Positions 39,112 to 48,034 of a stretch of 64,000 nucleotides of DNA are shown piece by piece. Positions within the stretch are counted from its first letter, which is position 1. Every line of letters starts with the position of its first letter. Origin of the DNA: Candidatus Endomicrobiellum roisinitermitis (lineage in GTDB: Bacteria > Elusimicrobiota > Endomicrobiia > Endomicrobiales > Endomicrobiaceae); contig JAITSL010000034.1 of the NCBI GenBank assembly GCA_031287855.1, positions 1-64,000 on the forward strand, in the 5' to 3' direction. Both the position numbers and the translations under genes were made by a program. A model generated the notes under the pieces. It saw only the letters and a program-made list of their open reading frames with translations, did no database searches and was not told the DNA's origin.

Positions 39112-39140
39112 TTGACTGATATATAAAAAATAAATAAAAT
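39112..39140 (+). promoter_or_regulatory. Promoter of the riboflavin operon
   Basis: TTGACT (39112-39117), 17-bp spacer, TAAAAT (39135-39140). Transcription would begin near 39147, right before the riboswitch aptamer. Confidence 0.65.
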
Positions 39141-39153
39141 TATTCAATTCAAC

Positions 39154-39374
39154 GTTAGTCTTCGGGGAAGGTGAAAGGCATTTGTCTTATTCCTTACCGG
39201 CAGTAATAAAGAGTTTTCTTTTAAGCCTGCGACTCTACACTTTTGTGTAGACTGAACTAGTGTAAATCTAGTGCCGATGGTGATAGTGATAATAGTGTTA
39301 TTAAATGATTTTGCGCTATAAAGTGCAGATTGTAATTAATTATTATTGCTTTAGTCCGGATAAAAGAAGATACA
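39154..39374 (+). promoter_or_regulatory. FMN riboswitch (RFN element)
   Basis: All conserved blocks of the RFN aptamer are present in order: TCTTCGGGGAAGGTGAAA, ATTCCTTACCGGCAGTAAT, AGCCTGCGAC, GAACTAGTGTAAATCTAGTG with CCGATGGTGATAG, and TTTAGTCCGGAT followed by GAAGAT closing the P1 stem with GTCTTC. It lies directly upstream of ribD and would shut down the rib operon when FMN is plentiful. One variable stem (between CTGCGAC and GAACTAG, closed by CTACAC/GTGTAG) is intact. Confidence 0.93.
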
Positions 39375-39387
39375 ATAAACTTGTAAG

Positions 39388-39417
39388 CCCCGAAAATAAT
39401 ATTTTGAGGTTTTTTTT
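39388..39417 (+). terminator. Riboswitch expression platform: hairpin with T8 run before ribD
   Basis: CCCCGAAAAT and ATTTTGAGG can form a hairpin with an internal mismatch, followed by eight T, only a few bases before the ribD ATG. The GAGG in its right arm is the only plausible ribD Shine-Dalgarno, so the same hairpin could both terminate transcription and hide the ribosome site. Folding was judged by eye. Confidence 0.55.
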
Positions 39418-39422
39418 GTTTT

Positions 39423-40499
39423 ATGAACAATATATATATGCAGGTAGCAATAGATCTTGCAAAAAGGGGTCAACATAAAGTTTTTCCTAACCCACAAGTT
39501 GGCTGTGTGATAGTCAAAAACAACAAAATTGTTGGTAGGGGTTGGCATGAATATTTTGGTGGAGAGCATGCTGAAATAAACGCTATTAAAAGTGCAGAGC
39601 AAAATGCTGAAGGTGCTGATTTGTATGCTACTTTAGAGCCTTGCAATAGTTACGGGAAGCGTCCACCTTGTTCGCTTGCAATTGTAAATGCCAAAATAAA
39701 AAGAGTTTTTTATGCTGTTAAAGATAAAAAAAATTTTAATACAAAAAGTTTTTTAGAAAAAAATGGTATAGAAGTGTACGAAGGGCTTTTAAAAAAAGAG
39801 TCGTCAGTTTTAATAAAAGATTATTTGAGGCATTTAAAAGTAAGCCCTGTAGTTTCTGTTAAAGTTGCTATGACTTTAGATGGTAAGATAGCTACTGGAA
39901 AATATGATTCTAAATGGATAACTTCTAAAGAGTCAAGAAATTTAGTACATAAAATGAGGTCTTTATATGATGCTGTTTTAGTTGGCAAAAACACAGCGCT
40001 TAGAGATAATCCATTGCTTACATCACACAATAAGAATTTAAGAAATCCAGTTAGAGTTGTTATAGACCCTAATTTAGAACTACCAAAATTTTATAAGCTG
40101 TTTAATAATAAGGCAAGTACAATAATTTTTTATGATAAAAATGTTTCAAAAATTCCAGAGCATTTTAAAAAGAAAGGAATAGTTCTTGTTCCGATAAATA
40201 TTGAAGCGTCAAAAAGAAATTTTAATTTAATAATTGATAAATTAAATTCTTTTTCAATAAAAAGAATTTTAATAGAAGGTGGCAGTGAGATTATTTCTTC
40301 AGCGCTGTTTTCAAAAGTTGTAGATGACATATACTTTTTTGTTGCTCCTAAAATAATAGGTGGAAAATCATCAATCCCGGTTGTTGGTGGTCAAGGAGTA
40401 AAAACTATATCTGAAAGTATAAATATAAAAAAAATACAAGTAAAAAAAATAGGTGTTGATTTTTTTATAACAGGCAAAATTGATAAATCTAAAGGTTAA
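39423..40499 (+). CDS. ribD: Riboflavin biosynthesis deaminase/reductase RibD
   Basis: Bifunctional: deaminates, then reduces the pyrimidine intermediate of riboflavin synthesis. The N-terminal cytidine-deaminase-like domain has the zinc motif HAEINAI and EPCNSYGKRPPCS; the C-terminal reductase domain shows VSVKVAMTLDGKIATG, WITSKESR, and ILIEGGSEI. 358 aa, full length. First gene of ribD-ribE-ribBA-ribH under the FMN riboswitch. Confidence 0.95.
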   Translation: MNNIYMQVAIDLAKRGQHKVFPNPQVGCVIVKNNKIVGRGWHEYFGGEHAEINAIKSAEQNAEGADLYATLEPCNSYGKRPPCSLAIVNAKIKRVFYAVKDKKNFNTKSFLEKNGIEVYEGLLKKESSVLIKDYLRHLKVSPVVSVKVAMTLDGKIATGKYDSKWITSKESRNLVHKMRSLYDAVLVGKNTALRDNPLLTSHNKNLRNPVRVVIDPNLELPKFYKLFNNKASTIIFYDKNVSKIPEHFKKKGIVLVPINIEASKRNFNLIIDKLNSFSIKRILIEGGSEIISSALFSKVVDDIYFFVAPKIIGGKSSIPVVGGQGVKTISESINIKKIQVKKIGVDFFITGKIDKSKG

Positions 40500-40501
40500 A
40501 A

Positions 40502-41119
40502 ATGTTTACAGGGTTGATTGAAGATGTTGGTTTAGTAAAAAATATTTTTAGTTCTCAGATAGAAATAACGACACCTTTGAAAGATATAGCAAAAGGTGAT
40601 AGTGTTGCGGTTAGTGGAGTGTGTTTAACTGCTGTTGCGGTAAAGGTAGGTGGTTTTGTTGCTGACTATAGTCCTTATACAGACAAAAATACTACGCTTT
40701 CAAAATTAGAAAACGGTTCAAAAGTAAATTTGGAAAGAGCTCTAACATTTTCGTCAAGACTTGGAGGTCATATTGTAAGTGGCCATGTTGATGGTATAGT
40801 AAGAATAAAGAATATAAAAAAAATTAACAATTTTTACCAAGTACTTTTTAATTGTAAAGAAAAGTTACTTAAATATATTGTAGAGAAAGGATCTGTAGCA
40901 ATAGATGGTGTCAGTCTTACAGTATCAAGTGTGCATGATTTTGGTTTTGGAGTTTTTATTATACCTGAAACATTTAGTAGCACAATTTTTAATTTTAAAA
41001 AGACTAATGATGAAGCAAATATAGAAGTGGACATACTTTTAAAATATGTAGAGAAATTTACAAATAAAAATTCAAATAATTTTACAATTGAAATGTTAAA
41101 AGGAAATGGATTTATTTAG
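40502..41119 (+). CDS. ribE: Riboflavin synthase alpha subunit
   Basis: Dismutates two 6,7-dimethyl-8-ribityllumazines into riboflavin. Two tandem lumazine-binding barrels are seen: MFTGLIEDVG with SVAVSGVCLTAV, and the second beginning LGGHIVSGHVDG with GSVAIDGVSLTV. 205 aa. Two bases after ribD; overlaps the track start of ribBA by 14 bases. Confidence 0.95.
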   Translation: MFTGLIEDVGLVKNIFSSQIEITTPLKDIAKGDSVAVSGVCLTAVAVKVGGFVADYSPYTDKNTTLSKLENGSKVNLERALTFSSRLGGHIVSGHVDGIVRIKNIKKINNFYQVLFNCKEKLLKYIVEKGSVAIDGVSLTVSSVHDFGFGVFIIPETFSSTIFNFKKTNDEANIEVDILLKYVEKFTNKNSNNFTIEMLKGNGFI

Positions 41120-42335
41120 TATGAAAAAGAAACAAACTTTTACGTCGGTAGAGAGTGCAATAAAAGAAATTAAAGCTGGTAAGGTGGTAATTGTTGTAGA
41201 TGATCCAAATAGAGAAAATGAAGGTGATTTGGTTTGTGCAGCGCAAACAATTAGTCCTGAAAAAGTTAATTTTATGGCAAAATTTGCAAGAGGTCTTATT
41301 TGTGTTCCAATGAAACAGGAAAGGCTTGAAAAGCTTAAAATAAATGATATGGTCAATATTTCTAGAGAACAAAAAGGTTGTGTGTTTACTGTATCTGTGG
41401 ATTATAAAGTTGGTACTACCACAGGCATTTCTGCCTATGATAGGGCTCTAACTGTAAAAAAACTTATAGATGAAACAACTACCTCAGATGATTTTGCTAA
41501 ACCAGGGCACATTTTCCCTTTAAGGTATAAAGAAGGTGGTGTTTTAGCGCGTACTGGTCACACTGAAGCTGCTGTAGATTTAGCGCAAATGGCAGGCTTT
41601 TATCCAGCTGGTGTAATATGCGAAATAATGAATGATGATGGAACTATGGCAAGAATGCCAGCTTTGGGAAAGTTTGCTAAAAAACATAAACTTAAAATTG
41701 TAACAGTAGAAGAAATTGTTAGTTATAGACGTAGTAAGGAAATTGTTGTAAAAGAGGTTGTTAGTGTTAATTTGCCAACAAAATTTGGAGAATTTAAGTT
41801 AACTTTGTTTGAGGATTTAATAACAGGGAATTCTCATTTAGCTGTAATAAAAGGTGATGTTAAAGGGAAAGAAAACGTTTTGGTAAGAGTGCATTCTTCA
41901 TGTGAAACTGGAGATATTTTTCATTCTTTAAGATGTGATTGCGGTCAGCAGCTAGAAAAAGCTTTGACTGCTATAGAACAAGCGGGACAAGGTATTGTTT
42001 TGTATATGCATCAAGAAGGAAGAGGTATGGGACTTGTAAATAAATTGAAAGCATATGCTCTTCAAGAGCAAGGTATGGACACTGTTGAAGCAAACTTAGC
42101 TTTAGGTTTTGCTCCTGATTTAAGAGATTATGGTATAGGAGCGCAAATACTAGCAAGACTTGGCATAAAAAGCATGCGTCTTATGACAAATAATCCTAAA
42201 AAAATAGTTGGACTTAAAGGGTATGGTTTAAAAATTGCAAAGAGAGTTGCTATTGAGATTGAATCGAATAAGTCTAACATAAAATATTTAAGTGCTAAAA
42301 AAGAAAAATTAGGTCATTTGTTGAATATTAATTAA
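41106..42335 (+). CDS. ribBA: DHBP synthase / GTP cyclohydrolase II RibBA
   Basis: Supplies both precursors of riboflavin. The N-terminal dihydroxybutanone-phosphate synthase half has DDPNRENEGDLV, the TTGISAYDRA segment and RTGHTEAAVDLA; the C-terminal cyclohydrolase II half has the zinc cysteines in CETGDIFHSLRCDCG and QEGRGMGLVNK. 409 aa, normal for the fusion. Two starts are possible: ATG 41106 overlapping ribE, or ATG 41121 just behind its stop. Confidence 0.95.
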   Translation: MDLFSMKKKQTFTSVESAIKEIKAGKVVIVVDDPNRENEGDLVCAAQTISPEKVNFMAKFARGLICVPMKQERLEKLKINDMVNISREQKGCVFTVSVDYKVGTTTGISAYDRALTVKKLIDETTTSDDFAKPGHIFPLRYKEGGVLARTGHTEAAVDLAQMAGFYPAGVICEIMNDDGTMARMPALGKFAKKHKLKIVTVEEIVSYRRSKEIVVKEVVSVNLPTKFGEFKLTLFEDLITGNSHLAVIKGDVKGKENVLVRVHSSCETGDIFHSLRCDCGQQLEKALTAIEQAGQGIVLYMHQEGRGMGLVNKLKAYALQEQGMDTVEANLALGFAPDLRDYGIGAQILARLGIKSMRLMTNNPKKIVGLKGYGLKIAKRVAIEIESNKSNIKYLSAKKEKLGHLLNIN

Positions 42336-42372
42336 CTTCAAATATGTAAGTTTGTAGAATGGGAGAAACAAT

Positions 42373-42834
42373 ATGAAAATTATTAATGGTCAATTTAAAG
42401 TTGAAGGTAAAAAGTTTGCAATAATTGTTTCTAGGTTTAATGAGTTTATAACGAGCAAATTAGTCAAAGGGGCAGAAGATATTCTTAAAAGACATGGTGT
42501 GTCTGAGAATGACATTTCTTCTTATTGGGTTCCTGGGGCTTTTGAAATTCCAGCTGTAGCAAAAAAGATTGCAGATTCTTGTAATTTTGATGCTGTAATT
42601 TGTTTGGGTTGCGTTATAAAAGGAGATACTGTTCATTTTGACTATGTTTGTGCAGAAGTTTCAAAAGGTGTCGCTCTAGTAGGGTTTAATAGCAAAATTC
42701 CTGTAATTTTTGGCATTTTAACTACAGATTCTATAGAACAAGCTATAGAACGCGCTGGAACAAAAGCAGGAAACAAGGGTTCTGAAGCTGCAATGAACGC
42801 TATAGAAATGGTAAACCTCTATTCTCAAATTTAG
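42373..42834 (+). CDS. ribH: Lumazine synthase
   Basis: Condenses the RibA-derived pyrimidine with dihydroxybutanone phosphate. 153 aa with [40 protein letters not shown] and [16 protein letters not shown], all hallmark segments (catalytic His in DTVHFDY). Last gene of the rib operon; start after GGGAGAAAC. No terminator seen behind it. Confidence 0.96.
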   Translation: MKIINGQFKVEGKKFAIIVSRFNEFITSKLVKGAEDILKRHGVSENDISSYWVPGAFEIPAVAKKIADSCNFDAVICLGCVIKGDTVHFDYVCAEVSKGVALVGFNSKIPVIFGILTTDSIEQAIERAGTKAGNKGSEAAMNAIEMVNLYSQI

Positions 42835-42940
42835 AATTATTTAAATTTTTCTTTATGCTTTCAACTTAGTTTGCGTTTGTAATTCATAAAGATATTTTGC
42901 AATCACAAAAAGATAATCTTGAGTTTTTACAACCAGTTGT

Positions 42941-44093
42941 TTAATCGTGTTTATTATCACGATTTTCTAATAACCAATCTATGGCATTTATTTGCTTAAT
43001 TCCATTATGATACATGATAGGATCGTCGTCTAAAGTTAACAAAAACTTTAGGTAATGGTCATTGATATTTCCGAGTGAAGTTAATTCACGCAATAAAGTT
43101 TTTTCATCTCTTAGTGTCAAAGCAACTTGGTAATATTGCACGCCATTACTGCTAAACGCTACAAAATCAACTTCCAAATCATCAATTTTGCCAATATAAA
43201 CATCATATCCTCTACGCAACAGTTCTAAGTATATTATATTTTCTAAAACTTTCCCATGGGCAAACGCTTTTTTGCCTAATAATGAATATCTAATTCCGCA
43301 GTCTACAACATAAAATTTTTCATAAAATTTCAGATGTTGTCTGCCTTTTATATCATATCGTTTCGCTTCATAAAACAAAAGGCTATCCCGGAGTGCCTGC
43401 ATATATTTTTCTGCTGTTTTAGAATTTATCTTGCGTCCGTTTGAAGTTAAAGTATCTGCTATTTTTCTTGATGATAAACGATTGCCAATATTATCAAGCA
43501 TGAATTTAGATATGCTTTCTAACGCCAAAACATCTAAAATCCCGTATCGTTGCACAATATCTTTCAAAAAAATGGTATTATAAATATCTTTTAAATAAGT
43601 TGAAATAGCCTTATCAGCAATAAAAAGCGTATAAGGGAATGAGCTTTTTGTGATATATTTTTGATATAGTTCATTTTTGCTCAAATTTGGTGGATTGCCT
43701 TCTTTGTACTCTCTCAAAGATAAGGGGAGCATTTTTAACTCTATATATCGTCCTGACAGATATGTCGCAAGCTCTCCAGACATGAAATATGCATTAGAAC
43801 CCGTTATATATAAATCAACATTTTTCAAAATATACAAGCCGTCAACGACTTTTTCAAATTTTTCTACATTTTGTATTTCATCTAAAAACACATAATTTCG
43901 CTTGTTTGGGTTAAGTTGCTCTTTTATTTGAAAATAAAGCGTTTTCCAGGAAATTTCGTCATATTCAGGTGATTCAAAATTTATAGAAATAATTTGCTTC
44001 TCTTGCACGCCTTATACCAGAAATTATTTTTATTAAATTTTTATCTTTGAAAAGTTGCAAAAATTCCAAATATTCTTTTCTTTGAATTAACAT
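42941..44093 (-). pseudogene. DUF4143-type AAA ATPase with the P-loop excised
   Basis: The track's 355-aa frame lacks a start region. Reading upstream on the minus strand from ATG 44093 gives the missing N-terminus (LIQRKEYLEFLQLFKDK then IISGIRR), but at GIRR the frame changes and jumps straight to VQEKQIISINFE. In intact members GIRR is followed by CGKSTLL (Walker A) and a helix; that stretch is gone together with the frame. Downstream, FLDEIQNV (Walker B), ITGSNAYF (sensor), the DUF4143 part and the nuclease-like C-terminus with VDFVAF are intact. A deletion removed the ATP site, so the gene is dead or not an ATPase. Confidence 0.85.
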
Positions 44094-44550
44094 ACTCAAA
44101 CCTCTAGATTTTTACAAATTCGAGAATTACATTGCCCACTTTTATCATAAGCATTTTTGAGTAAATGTCAAGAATATTTCCCAAATTTCCGTTAAAGTCA
44201 AGGACCTATCATTACTTAGGATAAAAACTCCATAGCAAAAGGCAAGCGATTATTTACAACTAAAGAAATTGTAATTATATTCATTTTGCTCTTTCCCATT
44301 TTTAAGAATCTTGGTTTATTTACTTGCCATTGTATCATTTAAGTGATAGTCTATCTTTTTTATCTGTTTTTCTAATCGGTGACAACTACGCCAGAAATCA
44401 AAAGTTATTTTTGTTGTTGGTAAGTCAAAGGTGACTTAGTGTATTTCATACTTTTATCCTTACAAAAAAACCCCTGGGAACGAAGATAGGAGCATACCGG
44501 GTGTGCTTAATATAACACAAATAATTTCAGATGTAAGTTCAGATATTTAA
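44094..44550. other. Spacer between the broken ATPase and tRNA-Gln
   Basis: About 450 bp of decayed sequence. Apart from the Abi-like remnant, the only feature seen is a minus-strand CCCAGGGG followed by seven T (about 44467-44482), 69 bases beyond the tRNA-Gln 3' end, which may be a weak terminator; its stem could not be folded convincingly by eye. Confidence 0.4.
44340..44450 (-). pseudogene. Abi-like (abortive infection, Abi_2 type) N-terminal remnant
   Basis: On the minus strand an ATG at 44450 with a good Shine-Dalgarno (AAGGA) begins MKYTKSPLTYQQQ, then a stop, then LLISGVVVTD, then more stops. The arrangement (K-x-P-L-T then L-L-x-x-G then V-T-D) matches the start of Abi_D/Abi_2-type proteins. 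Beyond about 44340 the reading frame is lost in stops. Family assignment rests on a short motif and is tentative. It lies between tRNA-Gln and the broken ATPase. Confidence 0.5.
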
Positions 44551-44623
44551 CTGCCCGACCTGGACTCGAACCAGGAGACTTCTGCTCCAGAGGCAGACGT
44601 GTTACCAATTACACCATCGGGCA
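44551..44623 (-). tRNA. tRNA-Gln (anticodon CTG)
   Basis: 73-nt cloverleaf on the minus strand: acceptor TGCCCGA/TCGGGCA, anticodon stem TCTGC/GCAGA around loop CTCTGGA, T-arm CCTGG-TTCGAGT-CCAGG, discriminator G. CCA is not encoded. Decayed accessory genes lie on its 3' side, the usual side for integrated islands. Confidence 0.95.
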
Positions 44624-44665
44624 TATAATATAAATTTTGCAAAATTGTAACAAAAAGAGGTTATG

Positions 44666-44694
44666 TTGGCAAATTTGATTTCATTTTATATAAT
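44666..44694 (+). promoter_or_regulatory. Promoter of yqeY
   Basis: TTGGCA (44666-44671), 17-bp spacer, perfect TATAAT (44689-44694). Confidence 0.7.
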
Positions 44695-44735
44695 GATACA
44701 ACTGTGTAGGTATATTCTAGTGAGAGGAAAACAAA

Positions 44736-45182
44736 ATGCTTGATACTGAAATGATAAAAAGATTAAAATCAGATTTAATTAAGTATATGAGGTCTAAAGA
44801 ATTAGAAAAACTTAATGTTATAAGAGGAATTTTAAACGAAATAAATATTCGCGATATGAAAAATATAAAAATAGATGACAATGAAGTTGTAAAGGTTTTA
44901 AGGAGTGAGTTAAAAAAACGTAAAGAATCTATAGAAAGTTTTCAAAAAGCTGGTCGTAATGATTTGGTAGAGAAAGAACGTAACGAAATACATCTTATAG
45001 AAGAATACCTCCCTAAAGAGATTTCTGATGAAGAGTTGTTCAATAAAATTAAAATAGTGTATAGCAAGTCTCAAGATAAAAGTTTTGGCGCAGTTATGAA
45101 AGCAGCTATTGTTGCTATAAATGGGCAAGCTGACAGTAAGCGTATTTCTCAAATAGTTAAAAAAAATATTGAAAATAAGTAA
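44736..45182 (+). CDS. yqeY: GatB/YqeY domain protein
   Basis: 148 aa, with the helical YqeY fold also found as the tRNA-binding tail of GatB. Characteristic segments: LDTEMIKRLKSDLIKYMRSKE, NVIRGILNEI, RKESIESFQKAGRNDLVEKE, EYLPKEISDEEL and the end GQADSKRISQIVKK. Its role is unproven; it may act on charged tRNA. It has its own promoter. Confidence 0.9.
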   Translation: MLDTEMIKRLKSDLIKYMRSKELEKLNVIRGILNEINIRDMKNIKIDDNEVVKVLRSELKKRKESIESFQKAGRNDLVEKERNEIHLIEEYLPKEISDEELFNKIKIVYSKSQDKSFGAVMKAAIVAINGQADSKRISQIVKKNIENK

Positions 45183-45196
45183 AAAAATGTTATAAT
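45169..45196 (+). promoter_or_regulatory. Promoter behind yqeY
   Basis: TTGAAA (45169-45174), 16-bp spacer, perfect TATAAT (45191-45196). It overlaps the end of yqeY and would drive the 141-aa membrane protein at 45252. Confidence 0.55.
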
Positions 45197-45251
45197 TAAG
45201 GAGCGCGTAAAAGAAGTTCTATATTAATTACCCAGGGGGGGGCATTTTATT

Positions 45252-45677
45252 ATGGAGCCATCAACAAGCACACCGTCAACTAATACAAAAAAGAAGTGGA
45301 TTGTTCTAGGAGTAATAATTGCCGTACTAGCCATTTTGGTTGCAGTAGGTCCAGTAATAATAGCCAAATATATGAGGCCTCCCAAATCAATGCAAAATCC
45401 TATAACTTCCTCAACAGCAGAATTTATGATTAAAGTTAAAGGTGTAATTAAAGAAGATACGGCAAAAAAATTAGTGTATCTAAAAGGTGATAATGGTCTT
45501 TACTATGTTTTAGTTGGTGATAAACTTGAACAAATCAAAGAAAGTCTAAACAAGAGAGCTACTGTTTTTGGAAATATTTTAGCTCCACAACTAAAAGAAG
45601 GTGCTGAAAAGACAACTATAGCAGGCAATCCAGTAAGAATGAGTATTAGTGTTTTAAATTTTGAATTGCAAAAATAG
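45252..45677 (+). CDS. Membrane-anchored hypothetical protein
   Basis: 141 aa. A short Thr/Ser-rich leader, one membrane helix (WIVLGVIIAVLAILVAVGPVII), then about 100 residues in the periplasm with a beta-rich look (AEFMIKVKGVIKEDTAKK, LVYLKGDNGLYYVL). Preceded by a G-rich ribosome site (AGGGGGGGG). Not recognised; the outer part might be a small OB- or SH3-like barrel, but this is only pattern-reading. It is followed by another envelope protein. Confidence 0.65.
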   Translation: MEPSTSTPSTNTKKKWIVLGVIIAVLAILVAVGPVIIAKYMRPPKSMQNPITSSTAEFMIKVKGVIKEDTAKKLVYLKGDNGLYYVLVGDKLEQIKESLNKRATVFGNILAPQLKEGAEKTTIAGNPVRMSISVLNFELQK

Positions 45678-45799
45678 GATGAGCACACTTAATCATACAA
45701 TTTTCTGTTTGTTGACGTTTTTATATTTTTCACATCTTTGTATAATAGTATTGTTATTGGGTTTGTTATAATTATGAGTAGGAAGCAGGAGGCAAAATT

Positions 45800-46963
45800 A
45801 TGGAAAAGATAAATTCTTTATTATCATTATTATCTTTCTTAATTTTATTTAGTACTATAGTGTATGCCTCTCTTACTTCTACTCAAAACCCGTATAGTAT
45901 AGGTCCTGAAGGCAGAACAGTTGAAGATTTAATTGATTTTGCAAAGCCAAAAGATATGTTTTCTATTCTTCCAAATAAGCCTATACAAGCAACTGATTCT
46001 TCAGGGAATAGGCAACTTTTCACAACTACAGGTACTCTTGCTTTAAGCATATCAAAAGATGGAAGTATTACTTTTTCTCTTTCCGGTCAGTCTAGAACTA
46101 TAGATTCTAAAGGCAATCTTCAAAAAGTAGAAAAAAATGTTGTAGGTACAAATGTTGTTGAGGTTAGAAACGAGTTTGGAGAGCTTGTATCATATAAAGA
46201 AAAAGGCCTTGGTGGACAAGTTGTAAAAGAGTATGATAAAGATAAAAACCTTACTAAAACAAATGTTTATGATGCTTATGGAAAAAGGATGGTTGCTACT
46301 GTTAATGAACTGACTAAAGCAAAGACAGTTTTTGATGATAAAGGTAGAGCTGTTTACGATTTAGATTATGAAGGTAATCGTACAGCAAAATATGAATATG
46401 ACGAACATAATATGTTAACTAAAAAAATAGATATGTATGGAAATACAACGTACTATGACAAAAATCAAAATCCTGATGTTGTAAAAAATAAAGAAGGTAT
46501 GGAAATCACTAAATATATATATAAAGAAGATAAAGATGGCAATTTGTCTTTAGATAAAACTGAAGATAAAAAAACAGGAGAGACAACTTATTTCAAAGAA
46601 GATGGTAAGCAACAATATACAAGAAATCAATCCGGCGCTGTTGTTACTGAATATGGATGGATTGGGTCAAAGCTAGTGTACTCCTTTAATAAATTAAACA
46701 ATGAGACAACTTGGTATGATATCGATGGGAAAGCCCTATATGTTGCAATTAATGACACGATAATAAGTAAGAACTTGTACTATAAAAGTCAACTGGTTGG
46801 CTTATGGGATAAGAGAACTAATGAGGTTACAATATTTAAAAATGAAAGAAGAGAATTAACTTTAAAAATTGATGACGATGTAGAACCTACAGGTGAGATG
46901 ATTAAAGCGTGGGTTGACGCTGGACTTGTAGATCAAAAGTACCTTGCAGGGTTAATGTGGTAG
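45800..46963 (+). CDS. Secreted protein with YD/RHS-like repeats
   Basis: 387 aa. Signal peptide (LLSFLILFSTIVYA) then a series of irregular repeats of the type YD-x(n)-L-T-K, for example VFDDKGRAVYDLDYEGNRT, YEYDEHNMLTKKIDMYGNTTYY and TTYFKEDGKQQY. These resemble the YD repeats of RHS/wall-associated proteins, but the protein is short and has no toxic C-terminal module or RHS core box. Periplasmic or outer-surface role likely; function unknown. Clear Shine-Dalgarno (AGGAGG). Confidence 0.7.
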   Translation: MEKINSLLSLLSFLILFSTIVYASLTSTQNPYSIGPEGRTVEDLIDFAKPKDMFSILPNKPIQATDSSGNRQLFTTTGTLALSISKDGSITFSLSGQSRTIDSKGNLQKVEKNVVGTNVVEVRNEFGELVSYKEKGLGGQVVKEYDKDKNLTKTNVYDAYGKRMVATVNELTKAKTVFDDKGRAVYDLDYEGNRTAKYEYDEHNMLTKKIDMYGNTTYYDKNQNPDVVKNKEGMEITKYIYKEDKDGNLSLDKTEDKKTGETTYFKEDGKQQYTRNQSGAVVTEYGWIGSKLVYSFNKLNNETTWYDIDGKALYVAINDTIISKNLYYKSQLVGLWDKRTNEVTIFKNERRELTLKIDDDVEPTGEMIKAWVDAGLVDQKYLAGLMW

Positions 46964-46980
46964 AGTAATTAAAAAGGTAA

Positions 46981-47016
46981 AGGTAAAAGATTATGAGAAA
47001 TCTTTTACCTTTTTTG
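46981..47016 (+). terminator. Bidirectional terminator between convergent genes
   Basis: Perfect 12-bp stem AGGTAAAAGATT / AATCTTTTACCT, loop of 6, then TTTTTT on the plus strand; the complementary strand also carries a T-rich tail (ACCTTTTT), serving bioB from the other side. Confidence 0.85.
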
Positions 47017-47083
47017 TTGTTTTAGGCTTTAATCTACAATTTACTTTTCAATGACTTGGGTGGCCGTAACATATATATTTTTA

Positions 47084-48034
47084 TTATTCTGCTTCTAATT
47101 CCATATCTAAGTCTTTTACCATTTGCCTGTCTGTAATAATATCCCTGCCAGTTGTTGTAAGGTATCCTCCAGTCATCATTCCGTTTGCGCCTGCTTGGAA
47201 AATCCACGACTGAAGATCTCTTAAATGTATTTCTCTTCCACCGCAAACCATAATGTCAGGAGTTTGTAAGATTATTCTATAAATTGCTATTGTTTTTAAA
47301 ATTTCTATAGGGTGCATTACAGGCAAATGTTCCAAAGCTATGCCTTTTATAGGCATAAAAAAGTTCATTGGAACACTATCTGAGCCTATTTCTTTTAATG
47401 TGAATGCTAAATCTATTCTATCTTTTAAACTTTCACCTATTCCAAAAAGACCTCCCGAACAAATCTCGAATCCAAAATTTTTAGCTCTTTTTATAGTATC
47501 AACCCTTTCTTTGTAGCTGTGAGTAGAACAAATATTTGGATAGAAATTTTCTGATGTCTCAAGATTGTGATGCATTTTTTTTATGCCAGCCTCTTTTAGT
47601 TTTTTAAAACTTTTATCAGAAATTCTTCCTATAGATACTCCTAGGTGGGACACTTTTTTATGCTGTTTAAACATTTCACAAAGTTTTTCAATTTCATTAT
47701 CATTTAGGGAATTTCCGCTAGAAACTATTCCAAAACATCCAACAGTATCTAAAGCTTTTGTTGAAATCTCTTTTATTTTTTCAGTGTCAACAAGAGGGTA
47801 CACTTTTACGTCAGATTTGTTAAATGCAGACTGCGCACAAAATTTGCAATTTTCGCTACATTGCCCAGACTTTGCATTAATAATAGAGCATACTTTTACT
47901 TTGTTTCCCTTATATTTTTTGCGGATTTTTGATGAAACCAAAAACAAGTCTTCAATATCTAGATCAAAAAGTCTCAAAGCTTCATCTTTTGTTATTTGTT
48001 TTCTGTCAAGTAACTCTAATGCCAAACTGTCCAT
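47084..48034 (-). CDS. bioB: Biotin synthase BioB
   Basis: Radical SAM enzyme inserting sulfur into dethiobiotin. The radical SAM motif CSENCKFC is at residue 57; AQSAF, GCFGIVSSG, HHNLETS, CSGGLFGIGE and the C-terminal GANGMMTGGYLTT are standard for BioB. 316 aa. Start ATG after AGGAG. No other biotin genes are adjacent, so it may serve dethiobiotin uptake or a dispersed pathway. Confidence 0.95.
   Translation of the reverse strand: MDSLALELLDRKQITKDEALRLFDLDIEDLFLVSSKIRKKYKGNKVKVCSIINAKSGQCSENCKFCAQSAFNKSDVKVYPLVDTEKIKEISTKALDTVGCFGIVSSGNSLNDNEIEKLCEMFKQHKKVSHLGVSIGRISDKSFKKLKEAGIKKMHHNLETSENFYPNICSTHSYKERVDTIKRAKNFGFEICSGGLFGIGESLKDRIDLAFTLKEIGSDSVPMNFFMPIKGIALEHLPVMHPIEILKTIAIYRIILQTPDIMVCGGREIHLRDLQSWIFQAGANGMMTGGYLTTTGRDIITDRQMVKDLDMELEAE

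Noticed and set aside
39351-39602. Minus-strand ORF across the riboswitch end and ribD start
   Set aside because: The riboswitch and ribD explain this sequence fully.
44624-44665. Minus-strand promoter TTGTTA-17-TATTAT for tRNA-Gln
   Set aside because: The -10 would end two bases before the mature tRNA, leaving no room for the start point and 5' leader.
45712-45746. Promoter TTGACG ... TATAAT before the YD-repeat gene
   Set aside because: The spacing is 23 bp; no other -35 at the proper distance is convincing.
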